A stretch of DNA of 6,610 bases from DATGHS01 sp035307785 (GTDB lineage Bacteria > Planctomycetota > Planctomycetia > Gemmatales > Gemmataceae): assembly GCA_035307785.1 (NCBI GenBank), contig DATGHS010000407.1, forward strand, positions 1 through 6,610. The letters are read 5' to 3'. Both the position numbers and the translations under genes were made by a program. Each line of letters starts with the position of its first letter. The stretch's first letter is position 1. Shown here one piece after another: positions 1 through 6,176 of the stretch. The notes beneath the pieces were generated by a model. It did not search any database. It worked only from the letters and a program-made list of their open reading frames with translations, and was not told the DNA's origin.

Positions 1-2
1 CG

Positions 3-368
3 GAGTACGTAACGATGGACCGAGACATTCGCGATATTAGCCATTTTGGCGCGCCTTCGGCCTTCACCTGCCCAACCTGTCGCGGAGCGCTGTGGGAACT
101 TCGTGACGGTGAACTGGTGCGCTATCGGTGCCACATCGGCCATGCTTTTAGCGCCGATAGTCTGTTACTTGAGCAGACCGAGGCGGTCGAGCAGGCTCTG
201 GAAAGCGGCTTGCGGGCGGTGGAGGAAAAGGCCGCCACCTTGCGCCGTGTTGCCGACCGCTATGCCGAAAAGTTTCCAAATCTGGAGAAACAATACCACG
301 AGCAAGCGAAGCAGCTCGACGATCAGGCCGTAGTCATCCGGCATTTGTTAGCGTCGCGGGCGGCCTGA
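3..368 (+). CDS. CheB-like protein-glutamate methylesterase, C-terminal fragment (5' end outside the window)
   Basis: The reading frame is open to the left edge (codons before the ATG at 15 read E-Y-V-T), so this is the 3' part of a longer gene and the ATG at 15 is probably internal. Counting from that Met, a short linker (MDRDIRDISHFG) leads to a small zinc-ribbon-like unit with Cys19-x2-Cys22 and Cys39-x3-His43. A charged helical tail rich in Glu, Ala and Gln follows (about 52-115). This ribbon-plus-helix tail is familiar to me as a C-terminal extension on stand-alone CheB methylesterases, which remove methyl groups from receptor glutamates and often act outside classical flagellar chemotaxis. 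The catalytic CheB domain itself is not visible, so the assignment rests on the tail alone. The gene ends 62 bp before the convergent hflX stop, with a two-hairpin element between. An alternative is some other protein sharing the same ribbon. Confidence 0.72.
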   Translation, partial: EYVTMDRDIRDISHFGAPSAFTCPTCRGALWELRDGELVRYRCHIGHAFSADSLLLEQTEAVEQALESGLRAVEEKAATLRRVADRYAEKFPNLEKQYHEQAKQLDDQAVVIRHLLASRAA

Positions 369-374
369 GAGTTC

Positions 375-424
375 GTAGTGACCGGCTTTAGCCGGTCAAA
401 AGACCCGCTGAAGCGGGTCACTAC
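375..424. repeat. REP-like double-hairpin element between convergent genes
   Basis: This 50-bp imperfect palindrome starts 6 bp after the CheB-like stop and ends 6 bp before the hflX stop. Outer arms GTAGT (375-379) and ACTAC (420-424) close two perfect hairpins. One is GACCGGC-TTTA-GCCGGTC (380-397). The other is GACCCGC-TGAA-GCGGGTC (402-419). AAAA (398-401) separates them. The whole unit would fold as a three-way junction on either strand. I believe near-identical GTAGTGACC...GGTCACTAC units recur in planctomycete genomes, but only one copy is in this window. It could act as a bidirectional terminator for the two converging genes or be a mobile palindromic repeat of the REP/MITE kind. There is no U-tract on either side. 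Confidence 0.75.
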
Positions 425-430
425 AAATTC

Positions 431-1741
431 TTACTCCCGCACAAAGCGCACCTGTACGTCCGGTCCCTGAATGTGGTGCAGCAAGTGCCGCGGCAAATGG
501 CAAAGGATAATGACCCGGCTGTCCTGGAATTCCTGGCGCACGATGTCGGCATGGGCGTTCAGATAGGCCAACACCTTGCCGTTGCTGGCTTGTGTAATGA
601 CCTCGGCCTCGGCGAAATCTTCGCTGAGCGCTTCGATGACGGCGTCCTGAAGCTCGTCCAGCCCTTTGCGATTGCGCGCACTGATGCCCACGGCGCGGGG
701 ATGATGGGCCTGCAAAATGTGCAGCACCGATGGATCGGACACCCGGTCCACCTTGTTCAAGACTAGTAACGTCGGTTTGTCGCCGCAGTCGATTTCTTTG
801 AGCACCTGCTGCACGGCCTGAATGTGCTCCTCGGCATGCGGGCTCGACGCATCGATCACGTGCAGCAGTAGGCGCGCCTGCCTCGTTTCCTCCAACGTGG
901 CCTTGAACGATGCGACGAGGTGGTGCGGTAAATCGCGGATGAAGCCGACCGTGTCGCTGAGTAGCACCCTCCCCCAATCTTTCAGCCGCCATTGCCGAGT
1001 GCGCGTATCGAGTGTGGAGAAGAGCTGGTCCTCCACGTAAACGCCGGCGCCGGTGAGGGCGTTCATCAGCGTGCTCTTACCCGCGTTGGTGTAGCCGACC
1101 AGCGAAATGGTGTGCTCTTCGAACCGGCTCTTCACTTCGCGCTGCTTGCGGGCCTGAACTTCGGCGAGCCTCGACTTCAAGTCGCGGATGCGTTGATCGA
1201 CAAGCCGGCGGTCGGTTTCGAGCTGGGTTTCGCCTGGGCCACGGGTGCCGATGCCCATCGCCCCGCCGCCGCCGGCCACGAACCGGCCCAGGTGCGTCCA
1301 CATCTTGCGCAGCCGCGGCATCGAATATTCGAGCTGGGCTAACTCGACCTGCAACCGGGCTTCGGTCGTCCGGGCGCGCGTGGCGAAAATGTCGAGAATC
1401 AATTCGCTGCGGTCGATCACCTTGACGTTCAGGCTTTTTTCCAGGTTGCGCACCTGGGCGGGCGTGAGGTCATTGTCGAAGATCACCACATCGGCATCCG
1501 TAGCCTGCACGAGTTCTTGTAACTCCTGCAATTTCCCGCTGCCGATATAAGTGCCGGGGACAATGTGCTGGCGCTTTTGCGTGAGTTCGCCGACAATCCG
1601 CGCCCCAGCCGTGGTGGCCAGACCGCGCAGTTCATCGAGCGGATCTTCGCCAAGCCAGGGCCGGTCGGGCAAGCCGACGCTGATGAGCACGGCCTTTTCC
1701 AGCCGCACCGTGAGTTCTTCACGCGCATTATCGAGAGGCAT
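431..1741 (-). CDS. hflX: GTPase HflX (ribosome-splitting/rescue GTPase)
   Basis: The 436-aa product has the usual HflX length and order. An N-terminal HflX domain (about 14-150) carries the GSGK and ViFDndLtpaQ stretches. A helical linker follows, with the family signature GPGETQLETDRR (168-179). The TRAFAC GTPase domain then shows G1 GYTNAGKST (216-224), G3 DTVGF (263-267), G4 NKVD (329-332) and a G5-like SAR (354-356). A short C-terminal domain completes it. HflX binds the 50S subunit in the cytoplasm and, in studied bacteria, splits stalled or stress-hibernating ribosomes in a GTP-dependent way. All nucleotide-binding motifs are intact. The start at 1741 gives a full-length N-terminus, but the Shine-Dalgarno is weak (AGGA 11 nt upstream). 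The gene lies 82 bp downstream of the acyl-CoA synthetase gene on the same strand, across a heptamer inverted array, so it may be co-transcribed or have its own promoter. Confidence 0.96.
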   Translation of the reverse strand: MPLDNAREELTVRLEKAVLISVGLPDRPWLGEDPLDELRGLATTAGARIVGELTQKRQHIVPGTYIGSGKLQELQELVQATDADVVIFDNDLTPAQVRNLEKSLNVKVIDRSELILDIFATRARTTEARLQVELAQLEYSMPRLRKMWTHLGRFVAGGGGAMGIGTRGPGETQLETDRRLVDQRIRDLKSRLAEVQARKQREVKSRFEEHTISLVGYTNAGKSTLMNALTGAGVYVEDQLFSTLDTRTRQWRLKDWGRVLLSDTVGFIRDLPHHLVASFKATLEETRQARLLLHVIDASSPHAEEHIQAVQQVLKEIDCGDKPTLLVLNKVDRVSDPSVLHILQAHHPRAVGISARNRKGLDELQDAVIEALSEDFAEAEVITQASNGKVLAYLNAHADIVRQEFQDSRVIILCHLPRHLLHHIQGPDVQVRFVRE

Positions 1742-1760
1742 GTAATTTGGAATCCTGTTA

Positions 1761-1821
1761 CCAGAGGTCAGAAGTCAGAAGTCAAAAAGAACCGGTTCGA
1801 CCTCTGACCTCTGACTTCTGG
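1761..1821. repeat. Inverted array of degenerate AGARGTC heptamers
   Basis: The left arm is CC followed by three tandem heptamers AGAGGTC, AGAAGTC, AGAAGTC (1763-1783). The right arm is the reverse-complement type: GACCTCT, GACCTCT, GACTTCT and GG (1799-1821). The arms would pair over about 23 bp, differing only at the fifth base of each heptamer. Some of those mismatches are G-U wobbles in RNA. The loop holds the 10-bp palindrome GAACCGGTTC (1789-1798). The element fills most of the 82-bp gap between the acyl-CoA synthetase stop and the hflX start, ending 2 bp short of the synthetase stop codon. It may attenuate or terminate leftward transcription, or be a dispersed heptamer-repeat family of the kind seen in planctomycete and cyanobacterial genomes. 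Confidence 0.8.
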
Positions 1822-1823
1822 GC

Positions 1824-3488
1824 TTACCCATTATACAGTGCTTCCAATTCCGGCGCGTGCTTTGCGAAGATCACTTCGCGCCGCATCTTCAGGCTCACGG
1901 TGAGTTCCCCGGTAGCCACGCCGAAGGGCTGCGACCGAATGACGAATTCTTTTACTTGCTCCCAGTGGGCCGCGTTCGCGAGCGCAGCATCAACGCGCTC
2001 GCGAATCAGCTTCCGCACGGCGGGATGATTGGCCAATAGCTCATCGGACCCGTTAACCGCTTCGCCGCGCTCCGCCAGCAGTTGCCGCACCATGCCCCAA
2101 TTAGGGACGATCAACGCGGAAAGAAAGTTCTTCTTTTCGCCAAAGACCACGACTTGTTCAATGCACGGATCGGCCTGCAAAGCGCCTTCGACCTCAGTCG
2201 GATATACCTTCTTGCCATTCGACAGCACCAGCAATTCCTTCTTCCGCCCGGTGATGTAGAGGAAACCATCCGCGTCGATGCGGCCCATATCGCCGGTGTG
2301 GAACCAGCCGTCGCGAATAACGCCCGACGTCGCCTGCGGCTGATGCCAGTAGCCCTTCATGATGTTCGGCCCGCGCGCCAGGATTTCGCCATCCGGCGCG
2401 ATCTTCAACTCCACGCCGGGGATGGGCAGGCCCGCGGAATCGACACGGTAGTTATCGGGAAGGTTCGTCGTGAGCACCGGGGCCGTCTCCGTAAGGCCGT
2501 ATCCTTGGAGCAACGGGATGCCGGCCTCGCGGTAGGCGATACAAATCTTCGGCGGCAACGGCGCTCCGCCCGACATGATCCACTGAATCCGCCGACCAAA
2601 CATAAACTTGAGCCGGCGCTTGGCGTCTTCCGGTGTCGGGGCAGTCTGGGCGGCCGCAAGCATCTTCTCGAAGAACCGCGGCACGCCGTGCAGGTGTGTG
2701 GGCTGCACTTCCACCAGATCGAACGGCAGCGTATCGACCGAATTCGCCAACACCATTAAGAACCCGGCTCGCAAACACAGGTAATGATCGCAAAGCCGGC
2801 CGAAAATATGGCTGAAGGGCAGCCAGCTTAGCAGCACAATTTCGGAAGGGTCGGGCAGCAAGTGGAGCAATGCCTCGGCATTCGAGAGCAGGTTACCGTG
2901 CGTGAGCATCACGCCCTTCGGATTGCCGGTGGTGCCCGAGGTGTACATGATCGTAGCCAGATCATCGGCGCCAAGCTGATCCTCGCGGCGCTGCAATTCG
3001 GCAGCGAGCTTTGGCAGCGCGAAGCGGCCACGTTGAAGGAACCCTGCCCACGACGACGTATACGATCCCGGCGCCCGATCGAAAACGACCACGCCTTTGA
3101 GTTCCGGCATCTCGGACTGAAGGGCGCGAATCTTTTCCAAATAGCCGGAATTCGACACAAAAAGCCAGCGGACCCCAGCGTCGGCTAATTGCCTGGCTAC
3201 CGCCAAAGCCGGCAGCGAACAATGCGCCGGCACATTCACTGCCCCGGCCGTCATGATACCCATGTCGGCCAGCAACCATTCGATGCGATTTTCGGACCAC
3301 AACCCTACACGATCGTCGGGAGCAATGCCTGCTTCGATGAGGGCTGCCGCGCAGGCTAAGGAATCTTGCTGATACTCGTCCCAGGGAACATCGCGAAATA
3401 CACCGTACTTGCGATAGCGGAGTGCCGGGCGTGGTCCCAGCCGCTCTGCTTGCCAGTGATGCAATTCCACAAGATTGCGAAAGTGCAT
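1824..3488 (-). CDS. AMP-dependent synthetase/ligase, long-chain fatty-acid-CoA ligase type
   Basis: The 554-aa product is a complete ANL-superfamily adenylate-forming enzyme. It most likely activates a fatty acid with ATP to an acyl-AMP and passes it to CoA. Core motifs appear in order: A3 P-loop YTSGTTGNPKGVM (about 182-194), A5 GYGLTET (329-335), A7 TGD (398-400), A8 hinge GRKKELLVLSNGKKV (414-428), and the A10 region GELTVSLKMRR (527-537) with the probable catalytic Lys534. The TLK/SLK-type A10 is usual in long-chain acyl-CoA synthetases. The N-terminus (VELHHWQAERLGPRPALRY) also fits that group. The frame stays open upstream to 3650, but I chose the ATG at 3488: AGGA sits 8 nt before it, and residues encoded further upstream are basic, unlike the family, and overlap trpS. 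It begins 10 bp after the trpS stop, so translational coupling is likely. The acyl substrate cannot be told from sequence; an acyl-ACP synthetase or other carboxylic-acid ligase is possible. Confidence 0.93.
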   Translation of the reverse strand: MHFRNLVELHHWQAERLGPRPALRYRKYGVFRDVPWDEYQQDSLACAAALIEAGIAPDDRVGLWSENRIEWLLADMGIMTAGAVNVPAHCSLPALAVARQLADAGVRWLFVSNSGYLEKIRALQSEMPELKGVVVFDRAPGSYTSSWAGFLQRGRFALPKLAAELQRREDQLGADDLATIMYTSGTTGNPKGVMLTHGNLLSNAEALLHLLPDPSEIVLLSWLPFSHIFGRLCDHYLCLRAGFLMVLANSVDTLPFDLVEVQPTHLHGVPRFFEKMLAAAQTAPTPEDAKRRLKFMFGRRIQWIMSGGAPLPPKICIAYREAGIPLLQGYGLTETAPVLTTNLPDNYRVDSAGLPIPGVELKIAPDGEILARGPNIMKGYWHQPQATSGVIRDGWFHTGDMGRIDADGFLYITGRKKELLVLSNGKKVYPTEVEGALQADPCIEQVVVFGEKKNFLSALIVPNWGMVRQLLAERGEAVNGSDELLANHPAVRKLIRERVDAALANAAHWEQVKEFVIRSQPFGVATGELTVSLKMRREVIFAKHAPELEALYNG

Positions 3489-3501
3489 AGGTTCTTTCCT
3501 A
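3489..3501 (-). promoter_or_regulatory. Ribosome binding site of the acyl-CoA synthetase gene overlapping the trpS stop codon
   Basis: On the minus strand the junction reads TAGGAAAGAACCT then ATG (3488). The TAG is the trpS stop (3499-3501), and its last two bases form part of the AGGA Shine-Dalgarno. Spacing from AGGA to ATG is 8 nt. This fixes the start of the synthetase gene and implies that ribosomes terminating on trpS sit on the next gene's initiation site. Confidence 0.7.
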
Positions 3502-4506
3502 CCGCAGTCCCGTCGCCCGGCGCACCAGATCCATTGTTTTCTGCGCTTCGGCCCGCGCCTTTCGCGCGCCTTCCTGAAGAATATCCTCCACGGCTTGCGG
3601 ATGCCTTTCGAGTTCCTTGCGGCGCGCTCGCGCCGGAGCGAAGTAGGCATCGATCTTCGCGAGCAGCGCCTTCTTCACTTCGCCGTAACCCAGGCCGCCG
3701 GCCCGATAGCGTTGGGCCATCTCGGCTTTCTCTTCCTTTGTGGCGACCAGGCCGTAGAGCGCGTAGACATTGTCCTTGGCCGGATCTTTCGGGGCTTCCA
3801 CGGGGGTGCTGTCGGTGACAATGCTCATTACGGGCTTCTTGAGCGCGTTGCCCTCGGCGAAAATATCGATCGTGTTGCCGTACGATTTGCTCATCTTCTT
3901 GCCGTCGGTGCCAGGGACCACTGCGGCGACGTCGAGCCGCTCTTGCGGCAACGGGAAAACTTCCTGGTTATAGGCGCGGTTGAAGTAGCCGGCCATGTCG
4001 CGGGTCATCTCCAGGTGCTGCACCTGATCCTGACCGACCGGCACCAGGTTCGAACGATAGATCAAGATGTCCGCCGCCATGAGAACGGGATAGGTGAACA
4101 GCCCCACGCTCGGCGCAATGCCGCGTGCCACCTTGTCTTTGTAGGAATGGGCGCGCTCCAACAGCCCCATCCCGGTGACCGTGGAGAGAATCCACGCAAG
4201 TTCAGTGACCTCGGGAACATCGGATTGCCGAAAGAAGCTGGCCTTCTTCGGATCGAGACCCAGCGAAAGATAACTCAGGGCCACGTCGTGAACGTTGCTG
4301 CGCAGCAGTTCGGCTCGCTTCTTGGGGTCATCTTCAAGATCGGGAAGCGTGGTAAGGGCGTGATAATCGGCGATGAAGTAAAAGCATTCGCCTTCGTCTT
4401 GCAGGGCGATGTGCTGCTTGATGGCGCCGAAGTAATTGCCCAGGTGCAGCTTGCCCGAAGGCTGCACGCCGCTGAGAATGCGTTTCCGGGCCGCCGGTTG
4501 CGTCAT
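3499..4506 (-). CDS. trpS: Tryptophanyl-tRNA synthetase (TrpRS, class Ic)
   Basis: The 335-aa product has the normal bacterial TrpRS length. It charges tRNA-Trp with tryptophan in the cytoplasm. The class I signature HIGH appears as HLGN within PSGKLHLGN (16-24). The ATP-binding GQDQ lies at 158-161 and KMSKS at 204-208. The anticodon-binding C-terminal helical region ends in the family-typical KTMDLVRRATGLR. The ATG at 4506 is chosen because the family sequence begins there (KRILSGVQPSGKLHLGN). The open frame upstream to 5016 is antisense to the neighbouring plus-strand gene and has no relation to TrpRS. The Shine-Dalgarno is weak (GAGAG about 5-6 nt upstream). This is the first gene of the leftward trpS-acyl-CoA synthetase-hflX cluster and is divergent from the 250-aa gene. 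No T-box or trp leader fits in the short upstream region. Confidence 0.97.
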   Translation of the reverse strand: MTQPAARKRILSGVQPSGKLHLGNYFGAIKQHIALQDEGECFYFIADYHALTTLPDLEDDPKKRAELLRSNVHDVALSYLSLGLDPKKASFFRQSDVPEVTELAWILSTVTGMGLLERAHSYKDKVARGIAPSVGLFTYPVLMAADILIYRSNLVPVGQDQVQHLEMTRDMAGYFNRAYNQEVFPLPQERLDVAAVVPGTDGKKMSKSYGNTIDIFAEGNALKKPVMSIVTDSTPVEAPKDPAKDNVYALYGLVATKEEKAEMAQRYRAGGLGYGEVKKALLAKIDAYFAPARARRKELERHPQAVEDILQEGARKARAEAQKTMDLVRRATGLR

Positions 4507-4620
4507 GATTGCTCTCTGTTGCCGGGAGTTCGGTTGCAGTTCCTTTTTATATCTGATACGTTTCAACCGGCAGGGGTTCACCTTTTCCCGCGCCGCTGGC
4601 GGCGTAGCAGGATCATGCTC
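4507..4620. promoter_or_regulatory. Divergent promoter region between trpS and the 250-aa gene
   Basis: This 114-bp gap must carry promoters for both directions unless one gene is read from elsewhere. On the minus strand a TATAAA box (plus positions 4546-4551) lies about 40 bp before the trpS start, in an AT-rich patch, with only a poor -35 match (CTGCCG, 16-bp spacer). On the plus strand a weak TTGCAG (4534-4539) has a poor -10 17 bp later. Only the TATAAA box is at all convincing. Planctomycete promoters are not well defined, so neither assignment is firm. Confidence 0.35.
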
Positions 4621-5373
4621 ATGGACGACCGAATTCGCGACCACATCGTCACCGCGCTCAAGCAAGCGCTGACTCAGCCCAGCGCCCAACGGTTGCACAA
4701 GAGCGGTAAGCTGGCGGGCCTTTTTTCCGGCCGCAGCGGCGCAGCGGGCGAGGCCGCGACTTTGGCCATGCGCGAGGGCTGGCTCGATGTCGTTCGCACG
4801 GAAACCAAGGGCAAGCTCCGCATCGAATGGGTGAAGATCACGCCGAAGGGCGTCGAGTTTCTCCACGCCAGCGAGTCGCCGGTCGCGGTATTGCGCGAAT
4901 TGCAAACGGCCCTGCAAACCACGCGCGAGGGCGTGCCGGTCTGGCTCGCGCAACTCGACCAGCGCTGGGAAGGCTTCACCCAGCAAGTCTGGGAAGAGAT
5001 GGACAAACTCACCCAAAGGCTCGACGCACTGTCAACCCGGGTGGAAGAGGCTCTCCGCCGCAGCGGCACGATCGGCCCGAATGTGCCGCCGAATGTGGCC
5101 GCAAAGGTGCTCTGGGCCGAGGCTGCGCTGACGTATCTGGATGAGCGCAAGGAAAGCGGCTCGCCGGAAGCTTGCCCGCTGCCGGAATTGTTTGCCGCCG
5201 TCCGCATGCACCATCCGAAGCTCGAACTGATGGAATTTCATGACGGCGTGCGCCGGCTGCATGATCATCGTGTTTTGCTACTCACGCCGTTTGGCGACTC
5301 CACCGAGAATTTGCCTGAACCGGAATATGCTTTGATCGACGGGGCGAAGGTCCTTTACTTTGCGCAGCGGTGA
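4621..5373 (+). CDS. Unrecognised 250-aa protein, possible two-winged-helix/coiled-coil regulator
   Basis: I do not recognise this family. Residues 1-83 look like a small helical domain ending in a winged-helix-type hairpin: TLAMREGWLDVV, then RIEWVKITPKGVEFL, where 'ITPKGxEFL' resembles the wing and last helix of many DNA-binding winged helices. Residues 85-147 are a long amphipathic stretch (ELQTALQT, DKLTQRLDALSTRVEEALRR) suited to a coiled coil. After a proline-rich hinge (IGPNVPPN, 151-158), residues 160-250 give a second helical unit (PLPELFAAV, then HDGVRRLHDHRVLLL) followed by a short strand pair ending VLYFAQR. There is no signal peptide or membrane segment. ATGs at 4615 and 4621 are both in frame; I chose 4621 because AGGA (4609-4612) then has an 8-nt spacer, against 2 nt for 4615. 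The gene is divergent from trpS. A DNA-binding or scaffold role is inference only. Confidence 0.85.
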   Translation: MDDRIRDHIVTALKQALTQPSAQRLHKSGKLAGLFSGRSGAAGEAATLAMREGWLDVVRTETKGKLRIEWVKITPKGVEFLHASESPVAVLRELQTALQTTREGVPVWLAQLDQRWEGFTQQVWEEMDKLTQRLDALSTRVEEALRRSGTIGPNVPPNVAAKVLWAEAALTYLDERKESGSPEACPLPELFAAVRMHHPKLELMEFHDGVRRLHDHRVLLLTPFGDSTENLPEPEYALIDGAKVLYFAQR

Positions 5374-5385
5374 TCCTGCCTCAAT

Positions 5386-5405
5386 CGGAATTCTGGCGAA
5401 TTCCG
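5386..5405. terminator. Perfect hairpin between convergent genes, likely bidirectional terminator
   Basis: CGGAATTC (5386-5393), a 4-base TGGC loop and GAATTCCG (5398-5405) form an 8-bp perfect stem. It begins 13 bp after the stop of the 250-aa gene and directly abuts the stop codon of the leftward 148-aa gene. Its place in a 32-bp gap between converging genes fits a shared terminator. It has no U-tract, so intrinsic termination is not assured. Confidence 0.5.
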
Positions 5406-5852
5406 CTACGACGCTTGTGGCAACTGCGGCCCCACGGCAGTCGCGATCTTGCGTGCCAACCTGGCTGAAATCCGCATCAGGGTGCCGGGCACTTCGGGAA
5501 AGCGAATCTCCATGTACTCGCCCTGCCAGCGCGATTGCTTCATTTCCATCTGCATGGCCGACCAGGGAATAAACAGGGTGGGATGGCCGACGCGGAAGAA
5601 GATCATCGGCGATACAAACATTCCTTCGGCACTCACGCCTACCGTGAGGATGCCGGAATAATTCGTTGCCCAGCGCAATTGGGCGCTCTGGAAATGCCAG
5701 CGCTGGCCCTCAAACGGTTCGGTGCAGCGATACCGATCGGCCAGCGCGAGCCAGCCGCTGAGCCGGCCCGCCACCATCATGATCCCGCACCAAAGAATAA
5801 TCGGAAATGCGAAGGTTGCGAAGAGAATGACGTAGCGAGTGAAGTCGTTCAT
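5406..5852 (-). CDS. Small membrane-anchored hypothetical protein
   Basis: The 148-aa product starts with a hydrophobic segment (about residues 7-28, YVILFATFAFPIILWCGIMM) that should be one membrane anchor or an uncleaved signal. A SGWLALADRYR motif (32-42) follows, and then a mostly beta-rich soluble part (about 50-130) with Trp/Phe-rich strands such as YSGILTVGVSAEGMFV and PTLFIPWSAM. It ends in a short helix (ARLARKIATAV). The 'SGWxxLAxRY' lead-in plus beta strands is a pattern I associate with uncharacterised bacterial proteins, and the fold may be PH-like; that is a guess. No catalytic motif is visible. The start ATG lacks a clear Shine-Dalgarno. The gene lies 24 bp after the toxin-frame stop on the same strand, so it could be co-transcribed with the toxin-antitoxin module, although nothing else links them. 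Confidence 0.8.
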   Translation of the reverse strand: MNDFTRYVILFATFAFPIILWCGIMMVAGRLSGWLALADRYRCTEPFEGQRWHFQSAQLRWATNYSGILTVGVSAEGMFVSPMIFFRVGHPTLFIPWSAMQMEMKQSRWQGEYMEIRFPEVPGTLMRISARLARKIATAVGPQLPQAS

Positions 5853-5876
5853 GGGCGAATAAGGACGACGAATTAA

Positions 5877-6176
5877 TCAGCTACCGGACGGCCACTTCTT
5901 GGGATCCCGTTTGCCGTGCGCCACGCCAACGACGATCACCTCGTTTTCGTCCGGATCGTATCGATACACAATGATGTATTGGGACTTGCGATGAGGCAGA
6001 GGCGGTGCCGCCAATCACTTAATGGGTACGATTCGGGCATTGCAACAATTCGATCAAACGCGGCGTTGACTTCCTGGCGAAATCGCGCCGCGGCGCGATG
6101 ATCATGCGATTCGTACCAAGCAATTGCTTCATCCGGGTCGGCCATGGCCTTTCCGCAACAGCCGGATCTTAACCAT
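5877..6176 (-). pseudogene. ParE/RelE-family toxin gene disrupted by two compensating frameshifts
   Basis: Three blocks in two frames together spell a normal ~99-aa ParE-like toxin. Block one starts at ATG 6176, overlapping the antitoxin stop by 8 bp (ATGGTTAA), and gives MVKIRLLRK. Read on, that frame hits a stop at 6129. Block two (6148-5991) is in the next frame and gives AMADPDEAIAWYESHD, FRQEVNAAFDRIVAMPESYPL and WRHRLCLI, typical of the family's helical hairpin and first strands. Block three (5990-5877) returns to the frame of ATG 6176 and gives RKSQYIIVYRYDP, VIVVGVAHGKRDPKKW, the core beta strands and usual C-terminal motif. The data fit one extra G near 6149 and one missing base near 5990. 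As written, the longest open piece starting at ATG 6145 (69 aa, ending at 5936) lacks the core strands. ParE/RelE toxins target gyrase or ribosome-bound mRNA. Genuine decay, or errors in the read or assembly, both fit. Confidence 0.78.

Noticed and set aside
396..992. 198-aa minus-strand frame inside hflX
   Set aside because: It lies within the conserved GTPase region of hflX in another frame and is Arg/Gly/Ala-rich, as expected of a shadow frame.
1761..1821. Heptamer array considered as a CRISPR array
   Set aside because: The units are 7 bp and contiguous, with no spacers, and are arranged as an inverted pair.
2082..2759. 225-aa plus-strand frame inside the acyl-CoA synthetase gene
   Set aside because: It is antisense to a gene with a full set of ANL motifs and shows no family pattern of its own.
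3489..3650. 54-codon upstream extension of the acyl-CoA synthetase frame
   Set aside because: It overlaps the 3' end of trpS, encodes Arg/Lys-rich sequence unlike the family, and ATG 3488 has a well-spaced AGGA.
3475..4620. Long open plus-strand frame running through the trpS region into the 250-aa gene (632 aa in all)
   Set aside because: It is antisense to trpS, whose product has all TrpRS motifs. The translated upstream part is low in recognisable pattern and the real gene has its own Shine-Dalgarno and ATG at 4621.
4507..4620. T-box or tryptophan leader upstream of trpS
   Set aside because: The region is too short, and no T-box sequence, leader peptide with Trp codons or terminator/antiterminator pair is visible.
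4507..5016. 170-codon upstream extension of the trpS frame
   Set aside because: It is antisense to the 250-aa gene and the TrpRS family begins at ATG 4506. The long open frame is a result of high GC content.
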